Source: Gammaproteobacteria bacterium (GTDB lineage Bacteria; Pseudomonadota; Gammaproteobacteria; GCA-001735895). From it: a stretch of DNA of 18,236 bases. The stretch covers positions 1-18,236 of the forward strand of contig JAPUFZ010000284.1 of NCBI GenBank assembly GCA_027293245.1, read 5' to 3'. Each line of letters begins with the position of its first letter. Within the stretch, counting starts at the first letter, position 1. Both the position numbers and the translations under genes were made by a program. Shown here one piece after another: positions 1 to 8,802 of the stretch. The notes under the pieces are model-generated. The model was not told the DNA's origin and ran no database searches. It worked only from the letters and a program-made list of their open reading frames with translations.

Positions 1-208
1 TAAGCACCGTGGTGATGGTCTTTTCGATCGTCGTCCTGGATCGCCGCTTGCGGCTGTAGGCCCCATCCTGCGGCATTATTTCGAAGATTCGCGCTTGTCA
101 GAGCCATCAAACCATCAGTGGCTGACAAATTCAGGTCAATCGGTAGAATTTAACCAGGTATATAGACGAAACAAAAAAATAATTGGTGGGTTAAATGGTG
201 GGATGTAA
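1..208 (+). CDS. 3' end of an unrecognised gene (partial)
   Basis: An open frame runs from the window edge (first full codon at 2) to a TAA at 206-208, giving 68 residues. The N-terminal half (KHRGDGLFDRRPGSPLAAVG, then ILRHYFEDSRL) looks protein-like and is arginine-rich; the tail ends in GGLNGGM. I do not recognise the family, and see no membrane segment or catalytic motif. A hairpin begins 15 bases after the stop, which fits the end of a transcription unit. The 3' half is AT-rich, unlike the glycogen genes. It could be a true C-terminus or a chance open frame; the missing 5' part would decide. Confidence 0.4.
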   Translation, partial: KHRGDGLFDRRPGSPLAAVGPILRHYFEDSRLSEPSNHQWLTNSGQSVEFNQVYRRNKKIIGGLNGGM

Positions 209-223
209 TTAGTAATAAAAATT

Positions 224-254
224 AAAGCCCTAACTATCAATTAGTTAAGGCTTT
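224..254. terminator. hairpin, probable terminator
   Basis: Bases 224-236 pair with 242-254 (AAAGCC...TAACTA against TAGTTA...GGCTTT): 12 of 13 positions match, with a C-A mismatch at 230/248 and a 5-base loop. On the plus strand only a short CTTT follows, so it would be a weak intrinsic terminator for the gene ending at 208. On the minus strand the stem is followed by TTTAATTTTTATTA, a better U-rich tail, but I see no minus-strand gene to its right that it would serve. It may be bidirectional. Confidence 0.5.
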
Positions 255-812
255 GTCTGGCGGTGGATGCAGTCCAGCGCGAACTCGTCTCCCCAACGAT
301 TCCCTGTTAAACAGGAATTTACAGGGAAATATTGCTTAGTTAACATTAAAAGGCAGGCCGCAATTTCACTATCTTATTGAATAATTGCGTAATCTAGCTT
401 CAAGATATATTTACATATTTGTATTAACAGGGAATTATCAGGGAACAGACTATTTGAGGTGATCTCACTCCTACGATCATTTTCTGACACCCCATTGCCT
501 CATGAATTGGAATTCGCCACAGACAGGCCGCTGAATTCCGAAATATCTAGTAGTTTGCTTTCATCCATTTTTCAATCTGAATTTTCGATTCCAAAAAGAA
601 TTGTACAGTATCCGAGTAATGTGGCTTTGATTTCGAGTTTGCAGACTGTTAGACAGCTGACTAAATCTTCTGGTTGCGGTTTAGTAGAATGATCGATTCT
701 GAACCACGCCTTTTGTGCCAATATTTTTGATAGCATTAGTAAGCTTGTAAGGGATGCAGCCAGCCCTGGCTTGTGAGAAAATTACCGCCTTTCCAAAACA
801 GGATCTTAAGTA
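255..812. other. AT-rich intergenic region upstream of glk
   Basis: No gene here is convincing. Apart from the repeat cluster, there is a 77-codon open frame at 459-692 starting with GTG. It is serine-rich, matches no family I know and has no well-spaced ribosome site. The 120 bases before glk should carry its promoter, but I find no clear -35/-10 pair. An AGGATC at 800-805 lies about 10 bases before the glk ATG and is a plausible ribosome site. Base composition in the left part is strikingly low: I count 29 G+C in the 100 bases from 151 to 250. Confidence 0.5.
300..445. repeat. cluster of ACAGGGAA-type short repeats
   Basis: TTCCCTGT at 300-307 is the exact inverted copy of ACAGGGAA at 321-328, forming an 8-bp stem with a 13-base loop. 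An imperfect ACAGGAA copy at 311-317 lies in that loop, 10 bases before the next copy. Two more copies, ACAGGGAA at 427-434 and TCAGGGAA at 438-445, form a direct pair with an 11-base period. Five copies of one octamer-like word in 146 AT-rich bases is more than expected by chance. This may be the remains of a mobile-element end or a protein-binding array; the sequence does not say which. Confidence 0.4.
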
Positions 813-1802
813 ATGCATGAGCCGTGCCTGTTAATCGGAGATATTGGCGGCACTAATGCTCGATTCGCACTTGCGAATGCTAAAACTCCTGGTTTTACTA
901 ACGAACTCACACTTCAATGCGTGGACTTCGCCACTGCCGACCAGGCAATCAAGCATTACCTGAAGCAGATTAGTGCATCAGCTCCTGATGTCATCAGTCT
1001 CGCTGCCGCAGGACCGATTGTCGATCGACAGGTCCGCCTGACAAATAATTCATGGAGTATTGCAGCACAGGCATTGTCGGAAGAATTTTCGATATCCGCT
1101 GTACGGCTTCTTAACGACTTTGAAGCCATCGCTTACAGCATACCATTCCTCAGCGCTGACGACTGCCTGCCCGTCGGCCAGCCGGACCCTGAACCGCTCG
1201 ATGTGCAGCGTTTCATGGTCGGCATACTGGGGCCTGGGACCGGGCTTGGCGCAGTAGGCCTGAAAAAATACGACGAATTACTTATTCCCATCACTACCGA
1301 AGCAAGTCATACCGGATTTGCCCCGGAAACCCAGATCCAGACCGATATCCTAGCAGCGATGCGTGAGCGCTTCGGACGCGTATCCGTGGAGCGACTGATT
1401 TCGGGATCGGGTCTGGAGAATATTTACTGGGCATTGAATTACCTCCACAAGGAAAAATATACGCAGCTCTCGGCAGCCGAAATCTTCGCCATCGCGAATG
1501 ACAAAAACGATTCTCGCATATCTGAAGCGGTACAGCTGTTTTTCGAGATACTAGGGCAATTCTCAGGCGACCTGGCGCTGACCCTGGGTGCCGAAAACGG
1601 TATTTTTATCGCCGGTGGAATCATTCGGCGCTATCCGCAATTACTTGCGAACAGCGGGTTTCGCGCCGGATTCGAAAACAAGGGACGACACCGCTCACTC
1701 ATGGAACAAATACCCACCCAGGTGATTATGCACTTACAGCCAGGGTTGCTCGGTGCTAGCTATTGCGCACTTGAATTATTTCGTGAAAACAACGGAAAAT
1801 GA
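813..1802 (+). CDS. glk: glucokinase
   Basis: This cytosolic enzyme phosphorylates glucose with ATP to glucose-6-phosphate. At 329 residues it matches the proteobacterial Glk family (E. coli Glk is 321) rather than the ROK type. The ATP phosphate-binding loop DIGGTNARFAL is at residues 10-20. The sugar-binding and catalytic LLNDFEA is at 99-105, with the likely base at Asp102. A GPGTGLG loop is at 140-146. Glu163 and His166 in TEASHTGFAP correspond to glucose-contacting residues of E. coli Glk, as does Glu193. SGSGLENIY (197-205) and the C-terminal IFIAGGI are family motifs. The start is an ATG with AGGATC about 10 bases upstream. It faces malQ across a 90-base gap and is not in the glg operon, but its role is complementary: debranching and MalQ release free glucose that Glk recovers. 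Confidence 0.95.
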   Translation: MHEPCLLIGDIGGTNARFALANAKTPGFTNELTLQCVDFATADQAIKHYLKQISASAPDVISLAAAGPIVDRQVRLTNNSWSIAAQALSEEFSISAVRLLNDFEAIAYSIPFLSADDCLPVGQPDPEPLDVQRFMVGILGPGTGLGAVGLKKYDELLIPITTEASHTGFAPETQIQTDILAAMRERFGRVSVERLISGSGLENIYWALNYLHKEKYTQLSAAEIFAIANDKNDSRISEAVQLFFEILGQFSGDLALTLGAENGIFIAGGIIRRYPQLLANSGFRAGFENKGRHRSLMEQIPTQVIMHLQPGLLGASYCALELFRENNGK

Positions 1803-1805
1803 ATC

Positions 1806-1828
1806 ATTCCTGCCGTAAAAGCAGGAAT
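1806..1828. repeat. inverted repeat between convergent genes, REP-like
   Basis: ATTCCTGC (1806-1813) and GCAGGAAT (1821-1828) form a perfect 8-bp stem with a 7-base loop, three bases after the glk stop. Neither strand has a U-tract after it, so it is not a textbook intrinsic terminator. The pattern CATTCCTGC...GCAGGAATCC resembles the short dispersed palindromes (CATTCCCGC...GCGGGAATC type) found between genes in many proteobacteria. It may stabilise the mRNA 3' ends of glk and malQ or help end both transcripts. Confidence 0.55.
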
Positions 1829-1892
1829 CCTGAGTCGAGGCTTCTCCTGTAGATAGCAGATGCCCTTCGGCCCTGGAGACCATCCACTGTCG

Positions 1893-4112
1893 CTATTTTG
1901 TACCTGCCGGATTGCGTTCCCTCTCGATAGCCTGGGCATAATATTCCAGCCTGCCCTGATCCAGCCAATCTTCGATTTTGAATAGTAATTTTCCGCGCCA
2001 ATTGGGGTATTCGTCTATCGTACCAGGCAGGTTGACCTGAGTCTTTTGGCAGAACAGGTCTTCCAGTTGGACCATCATCAGCATAGCCTTCGAGCGCGCG
2101 AGATAGCGATGAACCGGAAGTATCACTTTGGAAGATAAATCTTCGCCGATCGGTTCTTCATTCATACCGTCAACTTGCATCAGGTTTTCACGTTCCAGTG
2201 CGGAGATGATTTCGTCGCGATCCCGAGCACGCGTATACCTCAGCTGGTCTCGGTGTTCCGCTGATGGAAACAGATCGAGCTTTTCGCGCATATCAAGATC
2301 CGACTCCTGCCAGAATCCACTCAGGGTTGGCAAGTCATGTGAACCGACCGACGCGACGGCCTGGGATGGGTAGTCCGCCGGTGAATTGAAACTCCTCTGG
2401 TGCGAATTGTTCTCAAAATACAGGATTCGATAGGCGAGAACCCCCCTTGATTTAAGTGCGGAACGAATATCATCGGGGACAGTGCCAAGGTCCTCGCCGA
2501 TAATCAGGCACTGGTTGCGCTGGCTTTCAAGAGCCAATATTCCAAGCAAATCTGTAAAGGGATAAGCCAGGTAAGTACCTGCTTCGGGCGGGCCTTTCGG
2601 CGGCACCCAGAACAGGCGCATAAGCCCCATCACATGATCTATACGAAGTGCCCCGGCATTGCGCATGTTTGCCCGAAGCGTTTTGATAAATGGACTATAG
2701 GCATTATCAATAAGGGCTTGCGGTTTTGGGGGCGGCAACTTCCAATCCTGCCCATGCAGATTAAAATCATCCGGCGGTGCGCCTATGCTGGATTCCAGCG
2801 CAAAGACTGGCTGTGCAGCCCAGGTCTGTGCGCTGGCTTTAGCAACTCCGACGGCCAGGTCACGATAAATACCAACGGTCATACCCAGGTCGGAACAATG
2901 CATTTGAGCCTCAGCGAATTGCAGTTCAGTATTCCACTGAAGATATAAATGAAACTCGACTTTTTCTGTATTTGAAGCGGCCCAGTCAGCAACTGCATTC
3001 GAACCCGGATTACGATAAAGCTCGGGCCACAGCCACCAGCATCCGATGGCTGCGTCCTGCCTGTGGAAGTGTGCTTGCAAGGCTTCAAACAGAGCGAATT
3101 CGTGTAAATCGGTGCCGCCTTCGGCCTGGAACTCGCGAAACGCAATTGCGCGGGCTGAATTATGCGCAATATGTTTCTGCCGGAAGCATCGATAGAGAAT
3201 TATCAATGCTTCCAGCTTGGCTGACCAGACGCCCGCGTAATCTACCAGTTCCACTTGGCGCAGGGCTTTCAAACGGACCTGAAACTCCTTGCTTGCTACC
3301 AGTCGCTGGACTTCCCCGCTGCCCTGGTATTCATCAATGGCTTCAATATTCAGATAGAGCGGATTGAGAAAATCACGACTAGTCGGGCTGTAGGGGCTCG
3401 CCCGTTCGGGGAGGTGCGGAAAAAGCGCGTGTAGAGGGTTTAAGCCTATTATATTGACCCCGAGTGGCGCCAGAATATCGATCGCAGAATGCAGATCAGC
3501 AAAATCGCCTATACCCCAATTGCGACACGATCGCATTGCATAGAGTTGTAGCGCGATGCCCCATAGCTTGCAGCCACGATCCAGTTCAGGTGGTTGATAA
3601 CAACTTTGAGGGACAACGATTAAACTCGTTTGGGCCTGGGTCCCGTTGGCGGTAGTAATAATCAGATGGTGGTAACCGGTGACAGGCAGGTAAAACAAAG
3701 GCACTTCGAACCGCTTTAATCGAATCTCACCTACAATCCGCTCGGCCATTATACTGGTATCACCAGGCATCCAGTCTCCGCGCCGAACTTCGCCGGTTTC
3801 TTCGTTTAGCTCCCAGTGTATCGCTTTATCAGTTTGGGACGGTTCAAGTGTCAGTGTTACCCGAATCGGAGATTCGTTTTCCGCTACCACTAGCACCGGC
3901 GCAACGACGCGCTCCCAGTCACGTAAGTGTTCCCGTTCTAATGCACGATGGATATCGGCGTTTTCGGATACAGGCAAACCAATCGCGCCAAGCAGGGATT
4001 GCTTAGTTTCAGTAGATGCCTGGTGACGAATTCCCCAGATGTCATGGTAAGCGCCCGCGATCCCACAAGTAGCGCATAACGCGTCAAGCGCATCGTAGTC
4101 GGTGACAGGCAT
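1893..4112 (-). CDS. malQ: 4-alpha-glucanotransferase (amylomaltase)
   Basis: This GH77 disproportionating enzyme moves maltosyl and longer units between 1,4-glucans and releases glucose. It has 739 residues; E. coli MalQ has 694. Family landmarks are the N-terminal YHDIWGIR (22-29), GLNPLHALFP (223-232) and ASPYSPTSRDFLNPLY (238-253). ALRIDHVMGL holds the nucleophile Asp492. IIGEDLGTVP holds the acid/base Glu540. SHDLPTLSGFW holds Asp593, the transition-state stabiliser. The C-terminal VNLPGTIDEYPNWR is also typical. The ATG lies 9 bases after the glgX stop without an obvious ribosome site, so translation may be coupled. It is the last gene of the run. In this context it should lengthen the short maltodextrins left by GlgP and GlgX so that GlgP can act again, rather than serve maltose uptake, since no mal transport gene is present. 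Confidence 0.95.
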   Translation of the reverse strand: MPVTDYDALDALCATCGIAGAYHDIWGIRHQASTETKQSLLGAIGLPVSENADIHRALEREHLRDWERVVAPVLVVAENESPIRVTLTLEPSQTDKAIHWELNEETGEVRRGDWMPGDTSIMAERIVGEIRLKRFEVPLFYLPVTGYHHLIITTANGTQAQTSLIVVPQSCYQPPELDRGCKLWGIALQLYAMRSCRNWGIGDFADLHSAIDILAPLGVNIIGLNPLHALFPHLPERASPYSPTSRDFLNPLYLNIEAIDEYQGSGEVQRLVASKEFQVRLKALRQVELVDYAGVWSAKLEALIILYRCFRQKHIAHNSARAIAFREFQAEGGTDLHEFALFEALQAHFHRQDAAIGCWWLWPELYRNPGSNAVADWAASNTEKVEFHLYLQWNTELQFAEAQMHCSDLGMTVGIYRDLAVGVAKASAQTWAAQPVFALESSIGAPPDDFNLHGQDWKLPPPKPQALIDNAYSPFIKTLRANMRNAGALRIDHVMGLMRLFWVPPKGPPEAGTYLAYPFTDLLGILALESQRNQCLIIGEDLGTVPDDIRSALKSRGVLAYRILYFENNSHQRSFNSPADYPSQAVASVGSHDLPTLSGFWQESDLDMREKLDLFPSAEHRDQLRYTRARDRDEIISALERENLMQVDGMNEEPIGEDLSSKVILPVHRYLARSKAMLMMVQLEDLFCQKTQVNLPGTIDEYPNWRGKLLFKIEDWLDQGRLEYYAQAIERERNPAGTK

Positions 4113-4121
4113 GATGGTGTT

Positions 4122-6260
4122 TTATTGTCCCCGGGAGTCTGGCGATTGCATAGATGTTTTATCGTAGCGTAATTCGAACAGCTGTACCGAACGGGGTTCG
4201 ATAACCTGACGGCTCAGAGCAGTTGCGGAAGGCTCGGTGCCGGTAGTAGTAAATACACAATGCCAGGCGTGCCGAGTCTTCGGCATGGTAAAACTGACCG
4301 GATTCGAATAGGCGTTGAGCACGATAAGTAAGCTGGCGTTAGTTGTATTCTCGATCGACTCGGTGCCTGCGGGTGATACGTCACCCGCCAGCAGCATTGC
4401 GAGAATATGCCGTTGCGGATCTTGCCAGTCGGCGTCAGACATTGGTTTGCCATCTACATGAAACCATTCAATATCGGCAAAATCAGTTACTGCAAATTTT
4501 TCTTCACCGTGGACGAAACGATCACGACCTAGTAACGGATAATCTGTACGAAGCTTGATCAGGCGCTGCACGAAATCGAGAAATTCGGTCTCGCGCTCAA
4601 GTGCAGACCAGTCGAACCAGGCGATTGCGTTGTCCTGACAATAAGCATTGTTATTGCCTTGCTGGCTGCGGTTCAGTTCATCTCCAGCGAGCAGCATCGG
4701 CGTCCCCTGTGCCAGAAACAAAGTTGCCAGAAGGTTACGGCGTTGGCGCTCGCGCAGACTGCAGATAGTTGCATCATCGGTAAGCCCTTCGATACCGTTG
4801 TTGTAGCTAAAGTTAGCATTATGCCCATCGCGGTTCGCTTCAGCATTAGCCTCATTGTGGCGTTCGTTGTAGCTCACGAGGTCGCTTAGTGTGAAGCCAT
4901 CGTGGCTGGTGATCAAATTAATACTTGCCGAGGCCCGACGGCCATTGTGTTCAAACAGGTCGCTTGAACCGTGCATGCTGCGGGCAAGATCCGAAAGCTG
5001 ATCGGGGTCGCCACGCCAGAAACGGCGTACGCAGTCCCGAAAGCGGTCATTCCATTCTGCCCATCCAGTGGGGAAATTGCCGAGTTGGTAGCCATCCGGC
5101 CCTACATCCCATGGCTCTGCTATTAGTTTAACCTGCGATAGTATGGAATCCTCACGGATAGCGGTAAAAAAAGCGCAGTTGGGATCGAATCCATGTGCTT
5201 CGCGCCCGAGAGTCACTGCAAGGTCGAAGCGAAAGCCATCCACATGCATTTCAAGCACCCAGTATCGCAGGCTATCTATCACCATTTGTAATACACGCGG
5301 GTGGTTTAGATTTAAGGTATTACCACAACCGGTATCGTTGATATAAGAGCTTTTGTCATCGTCTGGCAAGCGATAATAACTCGCATTGTCTATACCTCGA
5401 AAGCTCAGTGTCGGTCCGGATCGATCACCCTCGGCGGTGTGGTTGTAGACTACATCGAGTATCACTTCCATGCCCGCCTCGTGTATCTGTTTCACCAGTG
5501 TCTTGAATTCGTTACGATTGTTACTCACCAGAAAACGTTGCTCGGGTGCAAAAAAACCGATTGTGTTATAACCCCAATAATTGCCTAGATTCTTTTTCAC
5601 CAGGAAATGATCATCGATGAAGGATTGTACTGGCTGCAGTTCGATCGCCGTCACGCCCAGTGTTTTCAAATACGAAATCACCGGCGCAGATGCGAGCCCG
5701 GCAAAACTTCCGCGTAGCGATTCAGTGATATCGGGATGGCGCATCGTAAATCCACGCGCATGGATTTCGTAGAGCACCGTCTCCGACCAGGGAATCTGTG
5801 GAGGTCGGTCATCTCCCCAGTCGAATGTTTCGTCGACTACCACAGCCTTGGGAACCTGCTTTGCACTGTCACTCGAATCGAAGCTCAAATCTGCATTCGA
5901 GTCATCTACACGGTATCCATACACTGAATCAGACCAGTTGAGCGCGCCGGTTAGCTGTTTAGCATAGGGGTCAAGCAATAGCTTGTGATGGTTAAAGCGG
6001 TGACCGCTTTTCGGTTGATACGGCCCATAGACACGATAACCATAGATCGTACCGACTTTACAGTCGGGTAGGTAGCCATGCCAAACCTGGTCGGTCACCT
6101 CGGGTAGTTCGATGCTCTCAAGCTCGCGACTACCGCTCGAATCGAACAGGCAAAGCTCGACCTTTTCCGCGTGGGCAGAGAACAGGGCGAAGTTGACCCC
6201 CTGCCCGTCCCAGCTTGCGCCGAGCGGGAGCGGCGCCCCTGGCATTATGCGCATTACCAT
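4122..6260 (-). CDS. glgX: glycogen debranching enzyme (isoamylase-type)
   Basis: This GH13 enzyme hydrolyses alpha-1,6 branch points, in GlgX typically the short stubs left by glycogen phosphorylase. I chose the ATG at 6260 (712 residues), 34 bases after the glgP stop. The frame stays open to 6395, but that would overlap glgP by about 100 bases, and the CBM48-like N-terminus begins only after 6260 (PLPLGASWDGQGVNFALFS). ATGs at 6254 and 6245 are equally possible. The four GH13 regions are present: VILDVVYNHT, then DGFRFDLAVTLGR with the nucleophile (Asp346 in this numbering), LIAEPWD with the acid/base Glu382, and TSHDGFTL with Asp454. E. coli GlgX has 657 residues; the extra length here is mainly at the C-terminus, closer to isoamylase/TreX proteins. 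Its position between glgP and malQ fits glycogen breakdown. Confidence 0.93.
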   Translation of the reverse strand: MVMRIMPGAPLPLGASWDGQGVNFALFSAHAEKVELCLFDSSGSRELESIELPEVTDQVWHGYLPDCKVGTIYGYRVYGPYQPKSGHRFNHHKLLLDPYAKQLTGALNWSDSVYGYRVDDSNADLSFDSSDSAKQVPKAVVVDETFDWGDDRPPQIPWSETVLYEIHARGFTMRHPDITESLRGSFAGLASAPVISYLKTLGVTAIELQPVQSFIDDHFLVKKNLGNYWGYNTIGFFAPEQRFLVSNNRNEFKTLVKQIHEAGMEVILDVVYNHTAEGDRSGPTLSFRGIDNASYYRLPDDDKSSYINDTGCGNTLNLNHPRVLQMVIDSLRYWVLEMHVDGFRFDLAVTLGREAHGFDPNCAFFTAIREDSILSQVKLIAEPWDVGPDGYQLGNFPTGWAEWNDRFRDCVRRFWRGDPDQLSDLARSMHGSSDLFEHNGRRASASINLITSHDGFTLSDLVSYNERHNEANAEANRDGHNANFSYNNGIEGLTDDATICSLRERQRRNLLATLFLAQGTPMLLAGDELNRSQQGNNNAYCQDNAIAWFDWSALERETEFLDFVQRLIKLRTDYPLLGRDRFVHGEEKFAVTDFADIEWFHVDGKPMSDADWQDPQRHILAMLLAGDVSPAGTESIENTTNASLLIVLNAYSNPVSFTMPKTRHAWHCVFTTTGTEPSATALSRQVIEPRSVQLFELRYDKTSMQSPDSRGQ

Positions 6261-6294
6261 ACTTAATAAACGCCTTTTTCTCGCTGGACCGGCA

Positions 6295-8802
6295 TCACCT
6301 TGATGTGCTACCGGGCGGGACAACCAGCACCGGTTCGAGTCGCCAGATATCGGTGTTGTACTCTCTAATGGTTCGGTCAGACGAGAAACGACCACTCGCG
6401 GCGGTATTCAGAATGCTCATCCGGGTCCACTGATCACGATCCCGATAGACGCTAGCCGCCTGTCGTTGGGCAGCGATGAGGCTGGCAAAATCCGCCGCCG
6501 TCATCCACGGGTCTTGCGGACTCAAAATGGCTCCAACGATCGGGTCGAAAATGTCGGGCTCTGATGGGTTGAACAACCCGCTTTGCAATGCTTTCAAAAC
6601 CTCGGCAAGATTACCGTCGGCAGCGATGATCGATTTTGGATCATAGCGCGGTCGGGTTGCGACGACCTCATCGGCACTGAGCCCACAGAGGAAAAAATTC
6701 TCCGGCCCCACTGCATCGCGAATTTCGATATTGGCGCCGTCAAGGGTACCGATAGTGAGCGCGCCGTTCATCATGAATTTCATATTGCCAGTTCCGGATG
6801 CTTCCTTGCCTGCGGTCGATATTTGTTCTGACAAATCTGTGCCCGGACAAAGCGTCTCCATTGAGGTGACGCAGTAGTTAGGCAGGAAAGCGAGGCGCAA
6901 TAGACCTTCAGTTTTCGGATCGGAGTTTACGATCTGCGCTACATTGTTGATCAACTTGATGATGGCCTTCGCCATGAAGTAGCCAGGCGCTGCCTTGCCG
7001 CCGATTATCACGCAACGCGGTGTCCAGTTCGAAGTGTCGCCATTGCGAATGCGTAACAGCAAGTGGATAACGTGGAGCACATTTAGCAACTGACGTTTGT
7101 ATTCGTGAATTCGCTTCACTTGAACATCAAACATAGCATCGGTGTCGAATTCAACCTTGCACTGCTGCTTGATTAGCGCTGCTACCCTCTGCTTGTTGCT
7201 GCTTTTCACCATCGCCCATCGCTCGCGGAACCCGGCATCTTCGGTATAGGGTCTGAGACGGTTGAGCTCGTCGAGATCGGTAACCCAGCGCTCGCCGAGG
7301 GTTGAAGTGATCAACTTTGCGAGTTCGGGATTGCAGGCCTTGAGCCAGCGCCGCTGGGTGACGCCGTTGGTTTTGTTGTTCAGCTTGGTCGGCCAGTGTT
7401 CATGAAAATCGCGAAACAGGCCGCGCTTGAGCAATGCCGAATGAAGTTCGGCGACGCCATTCACAGAATAGCTACCGACGATGGCGAGATGCGCCATGCG
7501 CACCATCGGTTCGGCACCGTCCTCGATCACGGCCATGCGTTGTCGGCGTTCTATATCATCCGGCCAGTGATGTGCGACCTCGGCGATGAACCTGGCATTG
7601 ATTTCACGGATGATTTCCATCACTCGAGGTAACAGTAGTTGGAACAACCGCACCGGCCAGCGCTCAAGCGCTTCCGGCAGTAAGGTGTGATTAGTATAGG
7701 CCATGGTCGCACTGGTAATATCCCAGGCGGCGTCCCATTCGAGGTCGTGGGCATCCATTAACAGACGCATGAGTTCGGCAACGGCGATGCTCGGGTGCGT
7801 GTCATTCAATTGAAAACAGTGTTTGTCAGCGAAGCGATCAAAATTTTCGCCGTGCCGGTGTATCCATTGACGGAGTACGTCCTTGAGACTCGCCGAGGCA
7901 AGAAAATACTGTTGGCGCAACCTGAGCTCTTTGCCATTTTCGCTCGCGTCGTTTGGATACAGCACCATGGTAATGTTCTCAGCGGCAATCTTGGTTGCGA
8001 CCGCCTCGGTATAACTGCCGGCGTTGAACTCTTCCAGGTCGAAGTCGTCGGTGGCCAGGGCCGACCAGAGCCGCAAGGTGTTGACCGTGCCATTACGGTA
8101 ACCAGGAATCGGAATGTCAAACGGCATAGCCAGTACGTCGTGAGTATCCACCCACCGGGCATGGCTGCGACCAGCCCCGTCGAGATCATGCTCGACGCGC
8201 CCACCAAACTGGACCGCTTGCCGGTATTCCGATCGTTCAATCTCCCAGGGATGGCCGTCGCGCAGCCACGAGTCCGGCTCTTCGATCTGGTGGCCGTCGA
8301 GGATTTCCTGGCGGAACATGCCGTATTTATAACGGATACCATAACCGATTACTGGTAGACCAAGTGTCGCACAGCTATCGAGAAAGCAGGCTGCGAGTCG
8401 ACCCAGGCCACCATTACCAAGCCCGGCATCATGTTCGCGAGCAGCGATGTCTTCTTCGCGAAGGCCGAGCTCGTTAAGCGCCTCGGCGAGCGCGTCGCTC
8501 AGGTCTAGATTCAGCGCAGTGTTGCGCAGACTTCGGCCCAGCAGGTATTCCATCGACAGATAGCATACGCGACGACTATCGTGTTGTTCGTAGTTATGAC
8601 GCGTATTATTACTACCCTCCATCAATCGATCGCGCAAAGTCATCGCCAGCGCAATGAACTGATAGTACGGTGAGGTAGGGTAGCTGTCGCGTCCCAGGGT
8701 GTGGCTGAAGTAACGCCGAAAATCCTGCGCCAGACTCCCGCTATCCAGGCCAGGTGGCGGTAGTTCATCGATTACACTGGTAGCTATATTTTGCTTGGTC
8801 AT
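6295..8802 (-). CDS. glgP: glycogen phosphorylase
   Basis: This GT35 enzyme uses phosphate to release glucose-1-phosphate from outer glucan chains, with pyridoxal phosphate as cofactor. From the ATG at 8802 it has 835 residues, close to the usual 790-840. The frame also opens three codons earlier with a TTG (8811), a less likely start. Visible motifs, numbered from that TTG, are YLSMEYLLGRSL (84-95), the glycine-rich GLGNGGLGRLAACFLDS (130-146), QLNDTHPSIAVAELMR (334-349) and VKRIHEYKRQLLN (565-577). KEASGTGNMKFMMNGAL (669-685) carries the pyridoxal-phosphate lysine at 678. The gene starts 30 bases after the glgB stop, with no strong ribosome site. Its product returns directly to the pool used by Pgm and GlgC, so a futile cycle must be prevented by control of enzyme activity, as the genes appear co-transcribed. 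Confidence 0.96.
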   Translation of the reverse strand: MTKQNIATSVIDELPPPGLDSGSLAQDFRRYFSHTLGRDSYPTSPYYQFIALAMTLRDRLMEGSNNTRHNYEQHDSRRVCYLSMEYLLGRSLRNTALNLDLSDALAEALNELGLREEDIAAREHDAGLGNGGLGRLAACFLDSCATLGLPVIGYGIRYKYGMFRQEILDGHQIEEPDSWLRDGHPWEIERSEYRQAVQFGGRVEHDLDGAGRSHARWVDTHDVLAMPFDIPIPGYRNGTVNTLRLWSALATDDFDLEEFNAGSYTEAVATKIAAENITMVLYPNDASENGKELRLRQQYFLASASLKDVLRQWIHRHGENFDRFADKHCFQLNDTHPSIAVAELMRLLMDAHDLEWDAAWDITSATMAYTNHTLLPEALERWPVRLFQLLLPRVMEIIREINARFIAEVAHHWPDDIERRQRMAVIEDGAEPMVRMAHLAIVGSYSVNGVAELHSALLKRGLFRDFHEHWPTKLNNKTNGVTQRRWLKACNPELAKLITSTLGERWVTDLDELNRLRPYTEDAGFRERWAMVKSSNKQRVAALIKQQCKVEFDTDAMFDVQVKRIHEYKRQLLNVLHVIHLLLRIRNGDTSNWTPRCVIIGGKAAPGYFMAKAIIKLINNVAQIVNSDPKTEGLLRLAFLPNYCVTSMETLCPGTDLSEQISTAGKEASGTGNMKFMMNGALTIGTLDGANIEIRDAVGPENFFLCGLSADEVVATRPRYDPKSIIAADGNLAEVLKALQSGLFNPSEPDIFDPIVGAILSPQDPWMTAADFASLIAAQRQAASVYRDRDQWTRMSILNTAASGRFSSDRTIREYNTDIWRLEPVLVVPPGSTSR

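Noticed and set aside
255..300. Minus-strand segment ending in CACCGCCA before a hairpin with a U-rich tail, like a tRNA 3' end
   Set aside because: There is no proper T-loop (GTTCRA context), no complementary acceptor strand 70-90 bases upstream and no anticodon arm. At most a degraded remnant.
459..692. 77-codon plus-strand open frame starting with GTG
   Set aside because: It is serine-rich, matches no family, has no ribosome site at a proper distance and lies in AT-rich repeat-bearing DNA. Most likely a chance frame or decayed sequence.
7795..8358. 187-codon plus-strand frame opposite glgP
   Set aside because: It lies wholly inside the conserved glgP coding sequence, and its translation has no family features; a shadow frame.
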